A DNA stretch of 8,265 nt from Deltaproteobacteria bacterium (GTDB lineage: Bacteria > Myxococcota_A > Polyangia > Polyangiales > Ga0077539): positions 1-8,265 of the forward strand of contig CANMAT010000136.1 of NCBI GenBank assembly GCA_947494865.1. The letters run 5' to 3'. The position numbers and the translations under genes are program-made. The notes below the pieces were generated by a model. The model was not told the DNA's origin, searched no databases, and saw only the letters and a list, made by a program, of their open reading frames with translations. Of this stretch, positions 1-6,438 are shown in pieces. Position 1 is the first letter of the stretch. Each line of letters opens with the position of its first letter.

Positions 1-168
1 CTGCACGCGCTGCGCCTCCACCGCGGCCCGCGTGATCCGCAGCTCCACGGCCTCGTAGGCGAGGCCATACCCTTGGGTGGGGAGGACGAGCTCCCCACGG
101 TAAAGGAAGTCGCCGAGCGGCACGTCGTACTCGAAGCGGAGATTGACGCCGGGCACGGGCTGGGTCAT
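1..168 (-). CDS. Hypothetical protein, N-terminal part (runs off left edge)
   Basis: This is the first 56 codons of a minus-strand gene that continues beyond the window. The frame is open throughout, and 51 of 56 codons end in G or C, matching the real genes nearby. The visible protein begins MTQPVPGVNLRFEYDVPLG and alternates polar and hydrophobic residues (GELVLPTQGYGLAYEAVELRI is nearly all of that type), which suggests beta strands. There is no signal peptide, membrane segment or motif I recognise. I chose the ATG at 168 because GAGG lies 8 bases upstream (180-177). An in-frame ATG at 189 would add seven residues. The gene diverges from the decayed kinase on the plus strand. The function cannot be told from this fragment. 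Confidence 0.55.
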   Translation of the reverse strand, partial: MTQPVPGVNLRFEYDVPLGDFLYRGELVLPTQGYGLAYEAVELRITRAAVEAQRVQ

Positions 169-299
169 CGCGGGGGCCTCGGGGCGCATCGTACACCACC
201 CGGATTTGGCCGTCGGGGCCCCGTGCACCCATCGGCAGCGCGGTCCGGCGTCGCGAGCCCCTCCGCGATAGCGGGCGCCCGTGCTGCACCCCGGTCTCA

Positions 300-590
300 C
301 GCGCAACGGCGGCCGCGACCGGGCAGGTGTGGCGCGCGCTCGATGCGCGGGCCGGGAGGGAGGTCGCGCTCAAGGCCATCCCGCTCGCGTCCGGCGGGGC
401 CGACGCCGCCGAGCACGAGGCCGAGTTTGCCGCGTAGGTCCGGCACCGTGGGCGTCATCGCCGTCCTCGGCACCTTCGAGGAGCGCGATCACGGGTGGGT
501 CGCCATGGAGCTCGCCCGCGGCAGCCAAGGCAGCGTCCCGGGAGCTTCTGCCAATGCCAACGAGCTGCCCGCCGGGCTCGCCAGGGGTCC
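300..590 (+). pseudogene. Decayed Ser/Thr protein kinase, N-lobe remnant
   Basis: The plus strand carries the first subdomains of a Hanks-type kinase, split over two frames. From 318 one frame reads TGQVWRALDARAGREVALK, that is, the end of the glycine-rich loop and the ATP-binding VALK lysine. It continues to EHEAEFAA (about 411-434), the likely helix C region. A TAG at 435-437 follows, then VRH. A one-base shift near 446-450 restores GVIAVLGTFEERDHGWVAMELARGS (hinge region, about 451-528). The last plausible family-like stretch, ELPAGLA, ends near 585. Catalytic loop, DFG and C-lobe are absent. The start is not identifiable; the glycine-rich loop itself is eroded, and a GTG at 223 is only one possibility. 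Beyond about 590 the sequence belongs to the kinase on the other strand. Two independent lesions plus loss of the 3' part favour a true pseudogene over a sequencing slip. Confidence 0.7.
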
Positions 591-1918
591 CACGCGACGG
601 CGTAGGGGACTCCGGGCGCCGCGGGGGCCGCGCGCGCGACGGCGACGGGCGCGACGACGGGCGCGACGACGGCCGCGACGACGGGCGCGGCCGCGACGGC
701 GACGGGCGCGACGACGGCCGCGCGCGGCGCGAGCACGCCGTCGGCGCGGTGGCGAGCGCCGAGGGCGGCGCCGAGCGCGATGAGGCCCACGGAGATGACG
801 ATCGCCGCCGCGCCGATGGCGCGGTGCGCGTCGCGGCGGGGCGAGCGGGCGATGCGCTCCGTGGGCGAGAGGGTGGGGCCCGTGTCGACGGCGACGGCGC
901 GGTGCCTCGCGGTGGTGCCCGCGTCGACGGCGGGGGGCGCGTCGGGCGTGGTGGGGCGGCCCAGCTCGGGCACGTCGGCCTCGAGGGCCGCGAGGAGCTC
1001 GCCCGCGTTGGGGTACCGATCGGCGGGGCGCAGCGCGAGGGCGCGGGCGAGCACGGGCTCCCAGGCGCCCACGTCGACGCCGAACTGCGCGGGCGTGGGG
1101 CGCGTCGGAGACATCACCTTGACGTGCAGCTCCATCTTGTCGGCGCTGGGAAACACCGCGATGTCGGTGAGCATCTCGGTGAGAGTGAGCCCCAGGGCGT
1201 GCACGTCGGTCCACGGGCCGGTGCGCGTGCCGCTGGCCTGCTCGGGCGAGGCGTAGCGAGGCGAGAACGACGGCGCGACGGAGTGCGTCTGCGTGAGGCC
1301 GGTGACGGGGCCGTCGTCGCCCTCGCCCATCATCTTGGCGATGCCGAAGTCGAGCACGCGGGCCGCCGACGGGGGCGGCGCCGCGCGCGGTACGGCGCGC
1401 GAGCGCGTGGCGGGGCGGTCGGCGGGCAGCATGATGTTGCCGGGCTTGATGTCGCGGTGCGCGATGCCCGCGTCGTGCGCGGTGGCGAGCGCGTCGATGA
1501 CGGGGCGCAGGACGTCGAGGCACTCGCGCGGCGAGCGGCCGCCGGCCCCCTTGCGCGCGTTGAGGCTCGCGGCGAGGGTCTGCCCCTCGATCCACTCGAG
1601 CACCATCCACGGGGCCTGCGTGTTGTCGTGCATGGTCGACACGCCGAAGTCGGTGACCCGCACGATCGACGGGTGCTGCAGCAGCGCGACGATGCGCGCC
1701 TCTTCGACGAACTGCTCGAGGAAGCGCTCGCGCGCCGCGCTCGAGGTGTCGTCGGGCACGCGGAGCACCTTCACGGCGATCTGCGTGTGGAGCACCGCGT
1801 GGCGCGCGCGGTACACCACGCCGAAGCCCCCGCGGGCGACCACGGCCTCGATGTTGTATTTGCCGTCGAGCTGGTAGCCGACGAGACCAAAGAAATCTTC
1901 GGTGGTTCGTGGCTCCAT
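455..1918 (-). CDS. Membrane-anchored Ser/Thr protein kinase (Hanks type, PknB-like)
   Basis: A 487-residue protein predicted to phosphorylate Ser/Thr on unidentified partners. Its cytoplasmic kinase domain spans about residues 18-315. The glycine-rich loop is ARGGFGVVYRA (28-38), the ATP lysine is K50 (IAVK), and the probable helix-C Glu is E73. The catalytic loop is HRDIKPGN (154-161, base D156), the Mg-binding DFG is 190-192, and SPE (224-226) replaces the usual APE. A Pro/Arg-rich insert of about 20 residues precedes the DFG. A membrane helix lies at about 368-387, followed by an Ala/Val/Pro tail (398-436) encoded by a DNA tandem repeat. The last 50 or so residues are antisense to the decayed kinase and look non-native (WHWQKLPGRCLGCRGR), so the original C-terminus has probably been lost. 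The gene lies 86 bp downstream of thrS. No Shine-Dalgarno precedes the ATG, but a promoter-like TTGACG ends 31 bases upstream. All key catalytic residues are present. Confidence 0.9.
   Translation of the reverse strand: MEPRTTEDFFGLVGYQLDGKYNIEAVVARGGFGVVYRARHAVLHTQIAVKVLRVPDDTSSAARERFLEQFVEEARIVALLQHPSIVRVTDFGVSTMHDNTQAPWMVLEWIEGQTLAASLNARKGAGGRSPRECLDVLRPVIDALATAHDAGIAHRDIKPGNIMLPADRPATRSRAVPRAAPPPSAARVLDFGIAKMMGEGDDGPVTGLTQTHSVAPSFSPRYASPEQASGTRTGPWTDVHALGLTLTEMLTDIAVFPSADKMELHVKVMSPTRPTPAQFGVDVGAWEPVLARALALRPADRYPNAGELLAALEADVPELGRPTTPDAPPAVDAGTTARHRAVAVDTGPTLSPTERIARSPRRDAHRAIGAAAIVISVGLIALGAALGARHRADGVLAPRAAVVAPVAVAAAPVVAAVVAPVVAPVAVARAAPAAPGVPYAVAWDPWRARRAARWHWQKLPGRCLGCRGRAPWRPTRDRAPRRCRGRR
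636..719. repeat. GC-rich imperfect 12-bp tandem repeat inside the kinase gene
   Basis: Read on the plus strand, the units are gcgacgacgggc (651-662), gcgacgacggcc (663-674), gcgacgacgggc (675-686) and gcgacgacggcc (708-719). Longer 15-base versions, gcgacggcgacgggc, lie at 636-650 and 693-707, and a 6-base gcggcc interrupts at 687-692. All unit lengths are multiples of three. On the minus strand the array encodes the Ala-Pro-Val-Val-like low-complexity tail after the membrane helix of the kinase. Such arrays change length by replication slippage without breaking the frame. Confidence 0.85.
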
Positions 1919-1926
1919 CGCGCCGA

Positions 1927-1960
1927 TGGAAACAGCAGCGGCGCGCTTGCGTCAAGCGAA
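1927..1960 (-). promoter_or_regulatory. Candidate promoter of the kinase gene
   Basis: On the minus strand, TTCGCTTGACG (1960-1950) contains a good -35 match, TTGACG. At 17-18 bases spacing there is only a poor -10 (TTTCCA or TTCCAT). Transcription from it would start within a few bases of the kinase ATG at 1918, so the mRNA would be nearly leaderless. This agrees with the lack of a Shine-Dalgarno. The same 11-mer occurs at the same distance before the gene at 5150. Confidence 0.35.
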
Positions 1961-2004
1961 CGCGCCTTGTCTACAGGGGATTGCGCTGCGTCGGGGATGA
2001 CGGC

Positions 2005-3993
2005 CTACGAGGAGGCGCGCGCGGGCGGGACGGACTCGGCGGTGAGCTTCGCGGCGAGGTCGGCCACGGTCGAGAAGCCGAGGTCGGCGCGGCCCTTGCG
2101 GAGGGTGACGCCGTCGTTCTCGACCTCTTTGTCTCCGATGACGCCGATGTACGGCGGCTTGAGGAGCGAGGCGTTGCGGATCTTCGCGGTGAGCTTGTCG
2201 TTGGTGGCGTCGACCACGACGCGGAGGCCCGCGGCGCGGAGGCGCTTCGCGACGGACTGCGCGAAGTCGATCTGCCGGTCGGCCACGGTGACGAGCACGA
2301 TCTGCTCGGGCGAGAGCCAGACGGGGAACGCTCCCGCGGTGTGCTCGATGTACACCGACAGGAAGCGCTCGATGGACCCGAGCACGGCGCGGTGGAGCAT
2401 CATGGGCCGGTGCGGCTGGTTGTCAGGCCCGACGTACTCGAGGCCGAAGCGCTCGGGCAGGTTGGGGTCGACCTGGAGCGTGCCGAGCTGCCACGAGCGA
2501 CCGATGGCGTCGGTGACGTGGAACTCGAGCTTGGGACCCTAGAAGGCCCCCTCACCGACGGAGATTTCGTAGGTGCGGCCCGACTCGGTAACGGCGTCGG
2601 CGAGGCACTTCTCGGCGGCGGCCCAGCTCTCGAGCGTGCCGATGTAGCCCGTCTCGGGGCGCGTCGCGAGGCGGATCTTGACGTCGGTCATCCCGAGGGC
2701 GCCGTACACCTCGTAGAGGAGTTCGAAGAAGCCTTTGATCTCTTCGCCCATCTGCTCGAGGGTGCAGAAAATGTGGGCGTCGTCTTGCGAGAAGGTGCGC
2801 ACGCGCGACAGGCCGTGGGTGACGCCCGAGCGCTCGTAGCGGTGCAGGCGGCCGAAGTCGGCGAGGCGCAGCGGCAGGTCGCGGTAGCTCTTGCGGTCGG
2901 CGCCGAACATGAGGCAGTGCGACGGGCAGTTCATCGCCTTGCAGCCGCACACGTAGTTGAAGCCTACGCGCTCGCTCGCCTCGCCGAGGCGCTTCTCGAG
3001 GGCCTCGTGGTCGGCGGTGAACACCTCCGAGAGCTGCGCGGCGTTCTTCGCGGACTTCGGCTCGAGCGCGTCGCTGCCGAAGGCGATGAACATGTTGTCG
3101 CGGTAGTTCTCCCAGTGGCCCGAGCGCTCCCACAGGGCCTTGTCGAACACCTGCGGGGTGATCACCTCGCTGTAGCCGTAGCGGGCGTAGAGCGCGCGCA
3201 TGTACCCGATGAGCGCGTTGTAGACGAACGCGCCGCGGGGCAGAAAAAAGGGCGACGCGGGCGCCCACTCGTGAAACATAAAGAGCTGGAGCTCCTTGCC
3301 CAGCTTGCGATGGTCACGGGCCTTGGCCTCTTCGAGCTGCTTGAGCTGCGCGTCGAGCGCCTTCTGCGTCGGGTACGCCATGCCGTAGATGCGCTGGAGG
3401 TACGGGTTGCCCTCCTTGTTGCGCCAGTACACGCCACCGACGCCCGTGAGCTTCACGCCCTGGAGCCACTTCGTGCTGGGCACGTGGGGGCCCTCGCAGA
3501 GGTCGACCCACTCGCCGTGCTGATAGAGCGAGATGTCTTCGCCCTCGGGGATGGCGTCGAGGATCTCGAGCTTGTAGGTCTCGCCCATGGCGGCGAGCTT
3601 CGCGCGGGCCTCGGCGCGCGAGACCACCACGCGGGTGAAGGGCCGATCCTCCTTCACGATGTCGCGCATCACGCCCTCGATGCGGGCGAGGTCGTCGTCG
3701 GTGAACTTCCCGTCCTTGCGGTCGAAGTCGTAGAAGAACCCGTGGTCCGTCGCGGGGCCCACGGTGACCTTCGTGCCCGGGAAGAGCCGCTGCACCGCGT
3801 CGGCCATGACGTGCGCGGTCGAGTGGCGCACGAGCGGCAACACGCGCGCGTCGTCGGACATCAGCGGCGCGATGTCGGTGGGCATCTCGATGGGGGTGTG
3901 CAGATCGACCAGCTTGCCGTCGGCCAGGGCAGCCACGGCGTTGCCGGGCAGGCGGTTGCGGTCTTTGAGAATGTCTCTCGCGGTGCTCTTCAT
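2005..3993 (-). pseudogene. thrS: Threonyl-tRNA synthetase ThrS, full length but interrupted by an in-frame amber codon
   Basis: ThrRS charges tRNA-Thr in the cytoplasm and edits mischarged Ser. The frame covers 662 positions, normal for the family. In order it has a TGS-like domain (1 to about 50, around 16 residues shorter than in E. coli), then the editing domain with H57xxxH61 and C166xxxH170 zinc/editing motifs. The class II core has the MNCPSH zinc Cys (C356), motif 2 R385 and zinc His H407 (QDDAHIF). The third zinc His and motif 3 follow (MMLHRAVLGSIER, H534), then the anticodon-binding domain. Position 485 is TAG, in GEGAF-*-GPKLEF, where the family has Tyr. Everything after it remains perfectly in frame and conserved. 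Termination there would remove a zinc ligand, motif 3 and the anticodon domain. The ATG at 3993 has AGGAG 12 bases upstream. The natural stop is also TAG (2005-2007). The lesion may be a sequence error, a recent mutation, or tolerated because of a second thrS. Confidence 0.93.
2539..2541 (-). other. In-frame TAG replacing a conserved Tyr codon in thrS
   Basis: The plus strand reads cta, which is TAG on the coding strand, at codon 485 of thrS. By counting from shared zinc ligands, this codon matches Tyr462 of E. coli ThrRS; the offset of 23 residues is the same for the downstream zinc His (534 against 511). A single change from TAC to TAG (position 2539) would explain it. No frameshift accompanies it. 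Confidence 0.9.
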
Positions 3994-4005
3994 GGTCTGC
4001 GATCG

Positions 4006-4010
4006 CTCCT
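4006..4010 (-). promoter_or_regulatory. Ribosome binding site of thrS
   Basis: AGGAG on the minus strand, 12 bases before the ATG at 3993. The spacing is slightly long, but it is the only good Shine-Dalgarno match here and supports this start and therefore the short TGS domain. Confidence 0.55.
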
Positions 4011-4058
4011 GAGGGTTCGCGGTGGGTGCGCACGATGCACCGCCGCAGTTGGCGCAGG

Positions 4059-4087
4059 GGTGTACGTACCCGCCGCATGGCCGTCAA
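4059..4087 (-). promoter_or_regulatory. Candidate promoter of thrS
   Basis: On the minus strand, TTGACG (4087-4082) is followed after 17 bases by TACACC (4064-4059). The -35 matches five of six consensus bases and the -10 three of six. A start about seven bases downstream would leave a leader of about 60 bases before thrS. An 8-base palindrome, gtacgtac (4062-4069), overlaps the -10. The sequence lies in the 168-bp gap shared with the divergent HMG-CoA lyase gene. Confidence 0.3.
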
Positions 4088-4145
4088 GGCAGCGCGACGC
4101 GGGCGCCCGCATCGCGCGGCACTTCCAAGCCGCGCGCGGGGTGAC

Positions 4146-4151
4146 TACGAT
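4146..4151 (+). promoter_or_regulatory. Candidate -10 element of the HMG-CoA lyase gene
   Basis: TACGAT matches four of six -10 consensus bases and ends 10 bases before the ATG at 4162. No convincing -35 precedes it. If real, it would give a nearly leaderless mRNA, consistent with the absence of a Shine-Dalgarno. Confidence 0.22.
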
Positions 4152-4161
4152 CCCCCCACCG

Positions 4162-5088
4162 ATGAACAGCACCCTCTTTCAGTCGCTGCCCGACGCGGTG
4201 TCGGTCTACGAGGTCTCCCCCCGCGACGGCCTGCAGAACGAGGCCGCGCAGGTGTCGACCTACAACAAGGCCCGCCTCGTCGACGCGCTCTCGGCCTCGG
4301 GGCTGTCGCGCATCGAGGTCACGAGCTTCGTGTCTCCCCGGTGGATCCCGCAGCTCGCCGACGCCGAAGACCTCGTGAAGCGCGTGCACCGCGCCGAGGG
4401 GTCGCGCTTCTCGGCGCTGTGCCCCAACCGCCAGGGGCTCGACCGCGCCATCGCGTGCGGCATCGCCGAGGTGGCGGTGTTTCTCTCGGTGAGCGAGAGC
4501 CACAACAAGCGCAACGTGAACAAGACCGTGGCCGAGTCGCTCGCGGGCTTTCGCGAGGTGGTGCAGCCCGCCATCGAGCAGGGCCTCCGCGTGCGCGCCT
4601 ACCTCTCGACCCTCTGGGGCTGCCCCTACGAGGGCGACGTCGACCCCCGGCGCGGCGTCGCCATCACCCGCCAGCTCCTCGACATGGGCTGCTACGAGGT
4701 CTCCCTCGGCGACACCATCGGCGTAGGCACTCCGCGTCAAACCCAGCGCATCCTCGAGATGTTTCTCAGCGAGTTTTCGCCCGACCGCCTCGCGATGCAC
4801 ATGCACGACACCCGCGGCACCGCGCTCGCCAACGTGGTCGTGGGGCTCGAGATGGGCGTTCGCACCTTCGACGCCTCGGTGGGCGGCCTCGGCGGCTGCC
4901 CCTACGCGCCCGGCGCCGCGGGCAACCTCGCCACCGAAGACCTCGTGTACACCCTCCACGGCATGGGCATTCGCACGGGCATCGACCTCGACAAGCTCCT
5001 CGAGGCCGGCCGCGTGGCGACGGCCATCGTGGGCCACGAGCTCTCGGGCAAGGTGCTCCGCGCGGGCGTGCGCAGCCTCCGCCGCTGA
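4162..5088 (+). CDS. mvaB: Hydroxymethylglutaryl-CoA lyase
   Basis: This 308-residue enzyme cleaves HMG-CoA to acetoacetate and acetyl-CoA, the last step of leucine breakdown, in the cytoplasm. It is a single TIM-barrel domain of the usual length. The N-terminal SPRDGLQNE carries the catalytic Arg21 and metal-binding Asp22. AMHMHD provides metal ligands His213 and His215, and Asn255 is the further ligand. The family signature SVGGLGGCPYAPGAAGN carries the catalytic Cys246. Spacings between these residues equal those I recall for the human enzyme (His233/His235, Cys266, Asn275). The start is the ATG at 4162. A GTG at 4141 is in frame but would add an unlikely TTIPPP extension. The gene is divergent from thrS and appears monocistronic, with a weak terminator-like hairpin at its stop. 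Other leucine-catabolism genes (liu/ivd type) are not in the window. Related DRE-TIM lyases lack the GGLGGCPYAPG signature, so the call is firm. Confidence 0.95.
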   Translation: MNSTLFQSLPDAVSVYEVSPRDGLQNEAAQVSTYNKARLVDALSASGLSRIEVTSFVSPRWIPQLADAEDLVKRVHRAEGSRFSALCPNRQGLDRAIACGIAEVAVFLSVSESHNKRNVNKTVAESLAGFREVVQPAIEQGLRVRAYLSTLWGCPYEGDVDPRRGVAITRQLLDMGCYEVSLGDTIGVGTPRQTQRILEMFLSEFSPDRLAMHMHDTRGTALANVVVGLEMGVRTFDASVGGLGGCPYAPGAAGNLATEDLVYTLHGMGIRTGIDLDKLLEAGRVATAIVGHELSGKVLRAGVRSLRR

Positions 5089-5109
5089 GGCCCTCAGCCG
5101 CGGCAGTTT
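5080..5109 (+). terminator. Weak intrinsic terminator candidate after HMG-CoA lyase
   Basis: The stem spans 5080-5102: five inner pairs (GCTGA 5084-5088 with TCAGC 5094-5098) around loop GGCCC, one mismatch, then three outer pairs. It includes the TGA stop, and a short TTT run follows at 5107-5109. The weak T-run makes termination uncertain. Confidence 0.35.
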
Positions 5110-5141
5110 CGCTTGACGGCGCTGTGCGCGCGGGTGTTTGT
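5108..5141 (+). promoter_or_regulatory. Candidate promoter of the four-helix membrane protein gene
   Basis: TTCGCTTGACG (5108-5118) ends exactly 31 bases before the ATG at 5150. TTGACG would be the -35; the -10 at 17-18 bases is poor (GTTTGT or TTTGTT). Transcription would begin almost at the start codon, matching the lack of a Shine-Dalgarno. The motif and spacing match those before the kinase gene. Confidence 0.35.
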
Positions 5142-5149
5142 TGGCCGCC

Positions 5150-6007
5150 ATGGTCGCCCCTGCAGCACTGTTTCTCCTCGCGCTGTCGGGCCAGGCCGAC
5201 GGCGCTCCCCTCGCCCGCGGCGCCGCGTTCGAATCGTCGCCGTGGGTGCTCGACGTGCGGCTCGAGAGCGCCCTCCTCGACGTAGGCCCGCGGCGGCTCT
5301 CGGCGCAGAGCGCGACGCGCGGCACCGACGCGACGCCGAGCCCTCCCGAGGCCCCGCCGACGCCCCCGACCGCGACGCCCGCGGCGGCGACGGAGGCGAG
5401 CGCCGAGGGCCAATGCGCGCAGTGTGACGTCGACTGCGACACCTGCCACGAGGCCGAGCGCCAGGCGCGCTACCTCTTGCGCCGCCGCGAGCGCAACCTG
5501 CGCGTGCACCGCGGCTTCGCCCTCGCCGCGTGGGGCGGCCTCGCGGTGACCGAGGTGCTCGGCACCATTCTCGCGATCAACAAGGCCACCTGGGCGGGCA
5601 ACGGCAACTGCGCGTCGCCGGAGGGCGGCATCGGCGGCGCCTTCGGCTGCGGCACCGGGCTCGTGGCGCTGCACGAGACCTTCGCGTTCATCACCACGGG
5701 GCTCTACACCACCGCGGGCGTGATCGCCGCGACGGCGCCGGACCCCGACAACGCCGCGTCGGGCGACGACCCCGCGTCGCGGCGACTCGCGCTGCACAAG
5801 ACCCTCGCGTGGGTGCACGGCGCGGGGATGGTGCTGCTCCCCATTCTGGGCATTCTCGCCGCGAGCCCGCAGATCGTGGGCCTCGACCCGGCCACGGACC
5901 CGTCGGGCGTGCGCAACTTTCAAACGGCGCTGCGCTCGGTGCACGCCATCGTGGGCTACACGACCTTCGCGACCTTCTCGGTGTCGGCCGCGCTCGAGCT
6001 GTTCTGA
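5150..6007 (+). CDS. Four-helix membrane protein with Cys cluster and helix-start His residues (possible haem protein, unassigned)
   Basis: A 285-residue protein I do not recognise. Residues 1-19 are hydrophobic and signal-like but lack N-terminal positive charge. A Pro/Thr/Ala-rich linker follows (about 60-85), then CAQCDVDCDTCH (C89, C92, C96, C99, H100), whose last five residues fit CxxCH, the c-type haem attachment pattern. Four hydrophobic helices lie at about 120-143, 171-195, 213-238 and 262-284. Each has a His near its start: H120, H175, H216 (and H223) and H265, a layout reminiscent of four-helix b-type cytochromes. C154 and C167 lie between helices 1 and 2. Topology is ambiguous: the signal-like start puts the Cys cluster outside, but the Arg-rich stretch 105-121 before helix 1 suggests inside. 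I chose the ATG at 5150; a TTG at 5138 is in frame. It is followed 14 bp later by a small membrane-anchored protein. A redox role is inference only. Confidence 0.8.
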   Translation: MVAPAALFLLALSGQADGAPLARGAAFESSPWVLDVRLESALLDVGPRRLSAQSATRGTDATPSPPEAPPTPPTATPAAATEASAEGQCAQCDVDCDTCHEAERQARYLLRRRERNLRVHRGFALAAWGGLAVTEVLGTILAINKATWAGNGNCASPEGGIGGAFGCGTGLVALHETFAFITTGLYTTAGVIAATAPDPDNAASGDDPASRRLALHKTLAWVHGAGMVLLPILGILAASPQIVGLDPATDPSGVRNFQTALRSVHAIVGYTTFATFSVSAALELF

Positions 6008-6021
6008 GGGGCCCAGCGTTC

Positions 6022-6438
6022 ATGGGCCTGGAGCATCGTGGCAAGAGAACCGCCTTCGGCCTGCTCGGGGCGCTGGCCTTCATGGCGCTCGCGGTGTGGT
6101 CGATGGCGCGGCAGCCTCCCCCGGGCGGCGAGGGCGGCCGCGGCCCCCTCTCGGCGCGGGGGCTCTACGCGCAGGCCGCGCAAGAGAGCGGGCGGCAAGC
6201 GCGCGACCGCGCGGGGGTGGAGCGTCACCTGCGCATGGCGCTGGCCGTCATCACGGGCGAGCGGGCCACCGTCGACGACGCGCGCATGGAGCTGCGGGTG
6301 CGCACGTCGCTGGGGCTCGTGTTGCGGGCGAAGGGGCGCCTCGACGAGGCGCGCGCGGTGGCCGCGCCTGCGTGTTCGATGGGCGCCGACGGCGCGCCGC
6401 CCGAGGAGCTCGTGAGCGCGGGGCTCTGCGAGCGGTAG
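6022..6438 (+). CDS. Small membrane-anchored hypothetical protein, helical repeat-like
   Basis: A 138-residue protein. One hydrophobic segment at about 10-28 follows the charged start GLEHRGKR, so it is probably a membrane anchor with the rest outside. A Pro/Gly linker (31-42) leads to an all-helical part (about 43-118). Within it, RVRTSLGLVLRAKGRLDEAR resembles one tetratricopeptide-like helix pair, but a single such pair is not enough to assign the family. Two Cys (118, 136) lie near the C-terminus. The start at 6022 is supported by GAGGGG (6006-6011), which overlaps the stop of the previous gene and lies 10 bases upstream. The 14-bp gap suggests co-transcription with, and a role linked to, the four-helix membrane protein. 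The gene ends in TAG, 3 bp before the end of the convergent HEAT-repeat gene. Function unknown. Confidence 0.75.
   Translation: MGLEHRGKRTAFGLLGALAFMALAVWSMARQPPPGGEGGRGPLSARGLYAQAAQESGRQARDRAGVERHLRMALAVITGERATVDDARMELRVRTSLGLVLRAKGRLDEARAVAAPACSMGADGAPPEELVSAGLCER

Noticed and set aside
144..149. TTGACG as a plus-strand -35 element
   Set aside because: It lies inside the codons of the minus-strand partial gene. TTGACG also recurs by codon use inside thrS (near 2678) and the kinase (near 1117), so alone it is not evidence of a promoter.
636..719. CRISPR-like array
   Set aside because: The units are 6-15 bases with no spacers and lie within a coding frame; this is a simple tandem repeat.
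2005..2403. Separate small gene encoding a stand-alone anticodon-binding protein
   Set aside because: The sequence between the amber codon and this ATG is conserved ThrRS in the same frame (GPKLEFHVTDAIGRSW), so it is the second part of one thrS gene.
2539..2541. Pyrrolysine or a general reassignment of TAG as sense
   Set aside because: TAG ends thrS itself and the gene at 6436-6438, and no pyl gene is present in the window. Tyr is the expected residue.
281..2542. Very long plus-strand open frame opposite the kinase and the end of thrS
   Set aside because: It is antisense to two well-recognised genes, and its translation is low-complexity Arg/Gly/Asp/Ala with no domain. Long antisense frames are expected at this GC content.
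4062..4069. Palindrome gtacgtac as an operator between thrS and the HMG-CoA lyase gene
   Set aside because: Only 8 bases, single copy, and no regulator gene nearby. It is noted in the promoter entry but is too short to call an operator.
1909..4161. Plus-strand open frame running into the HMG-CoA lyase as a possible long N-terminal domain
   Set aside because: This part is antisense to thrS with no recognisable domain. Lyase homology begins right after the ATG at 4162 and gives the normal family length.
4084..5442. Minus-strand open frame across the HMG-CoA lyase gene
   Set aside because: It is a His/Arg/Gly/Ala-rich shadow of a clear plus-strand gene and has no motif of its own.
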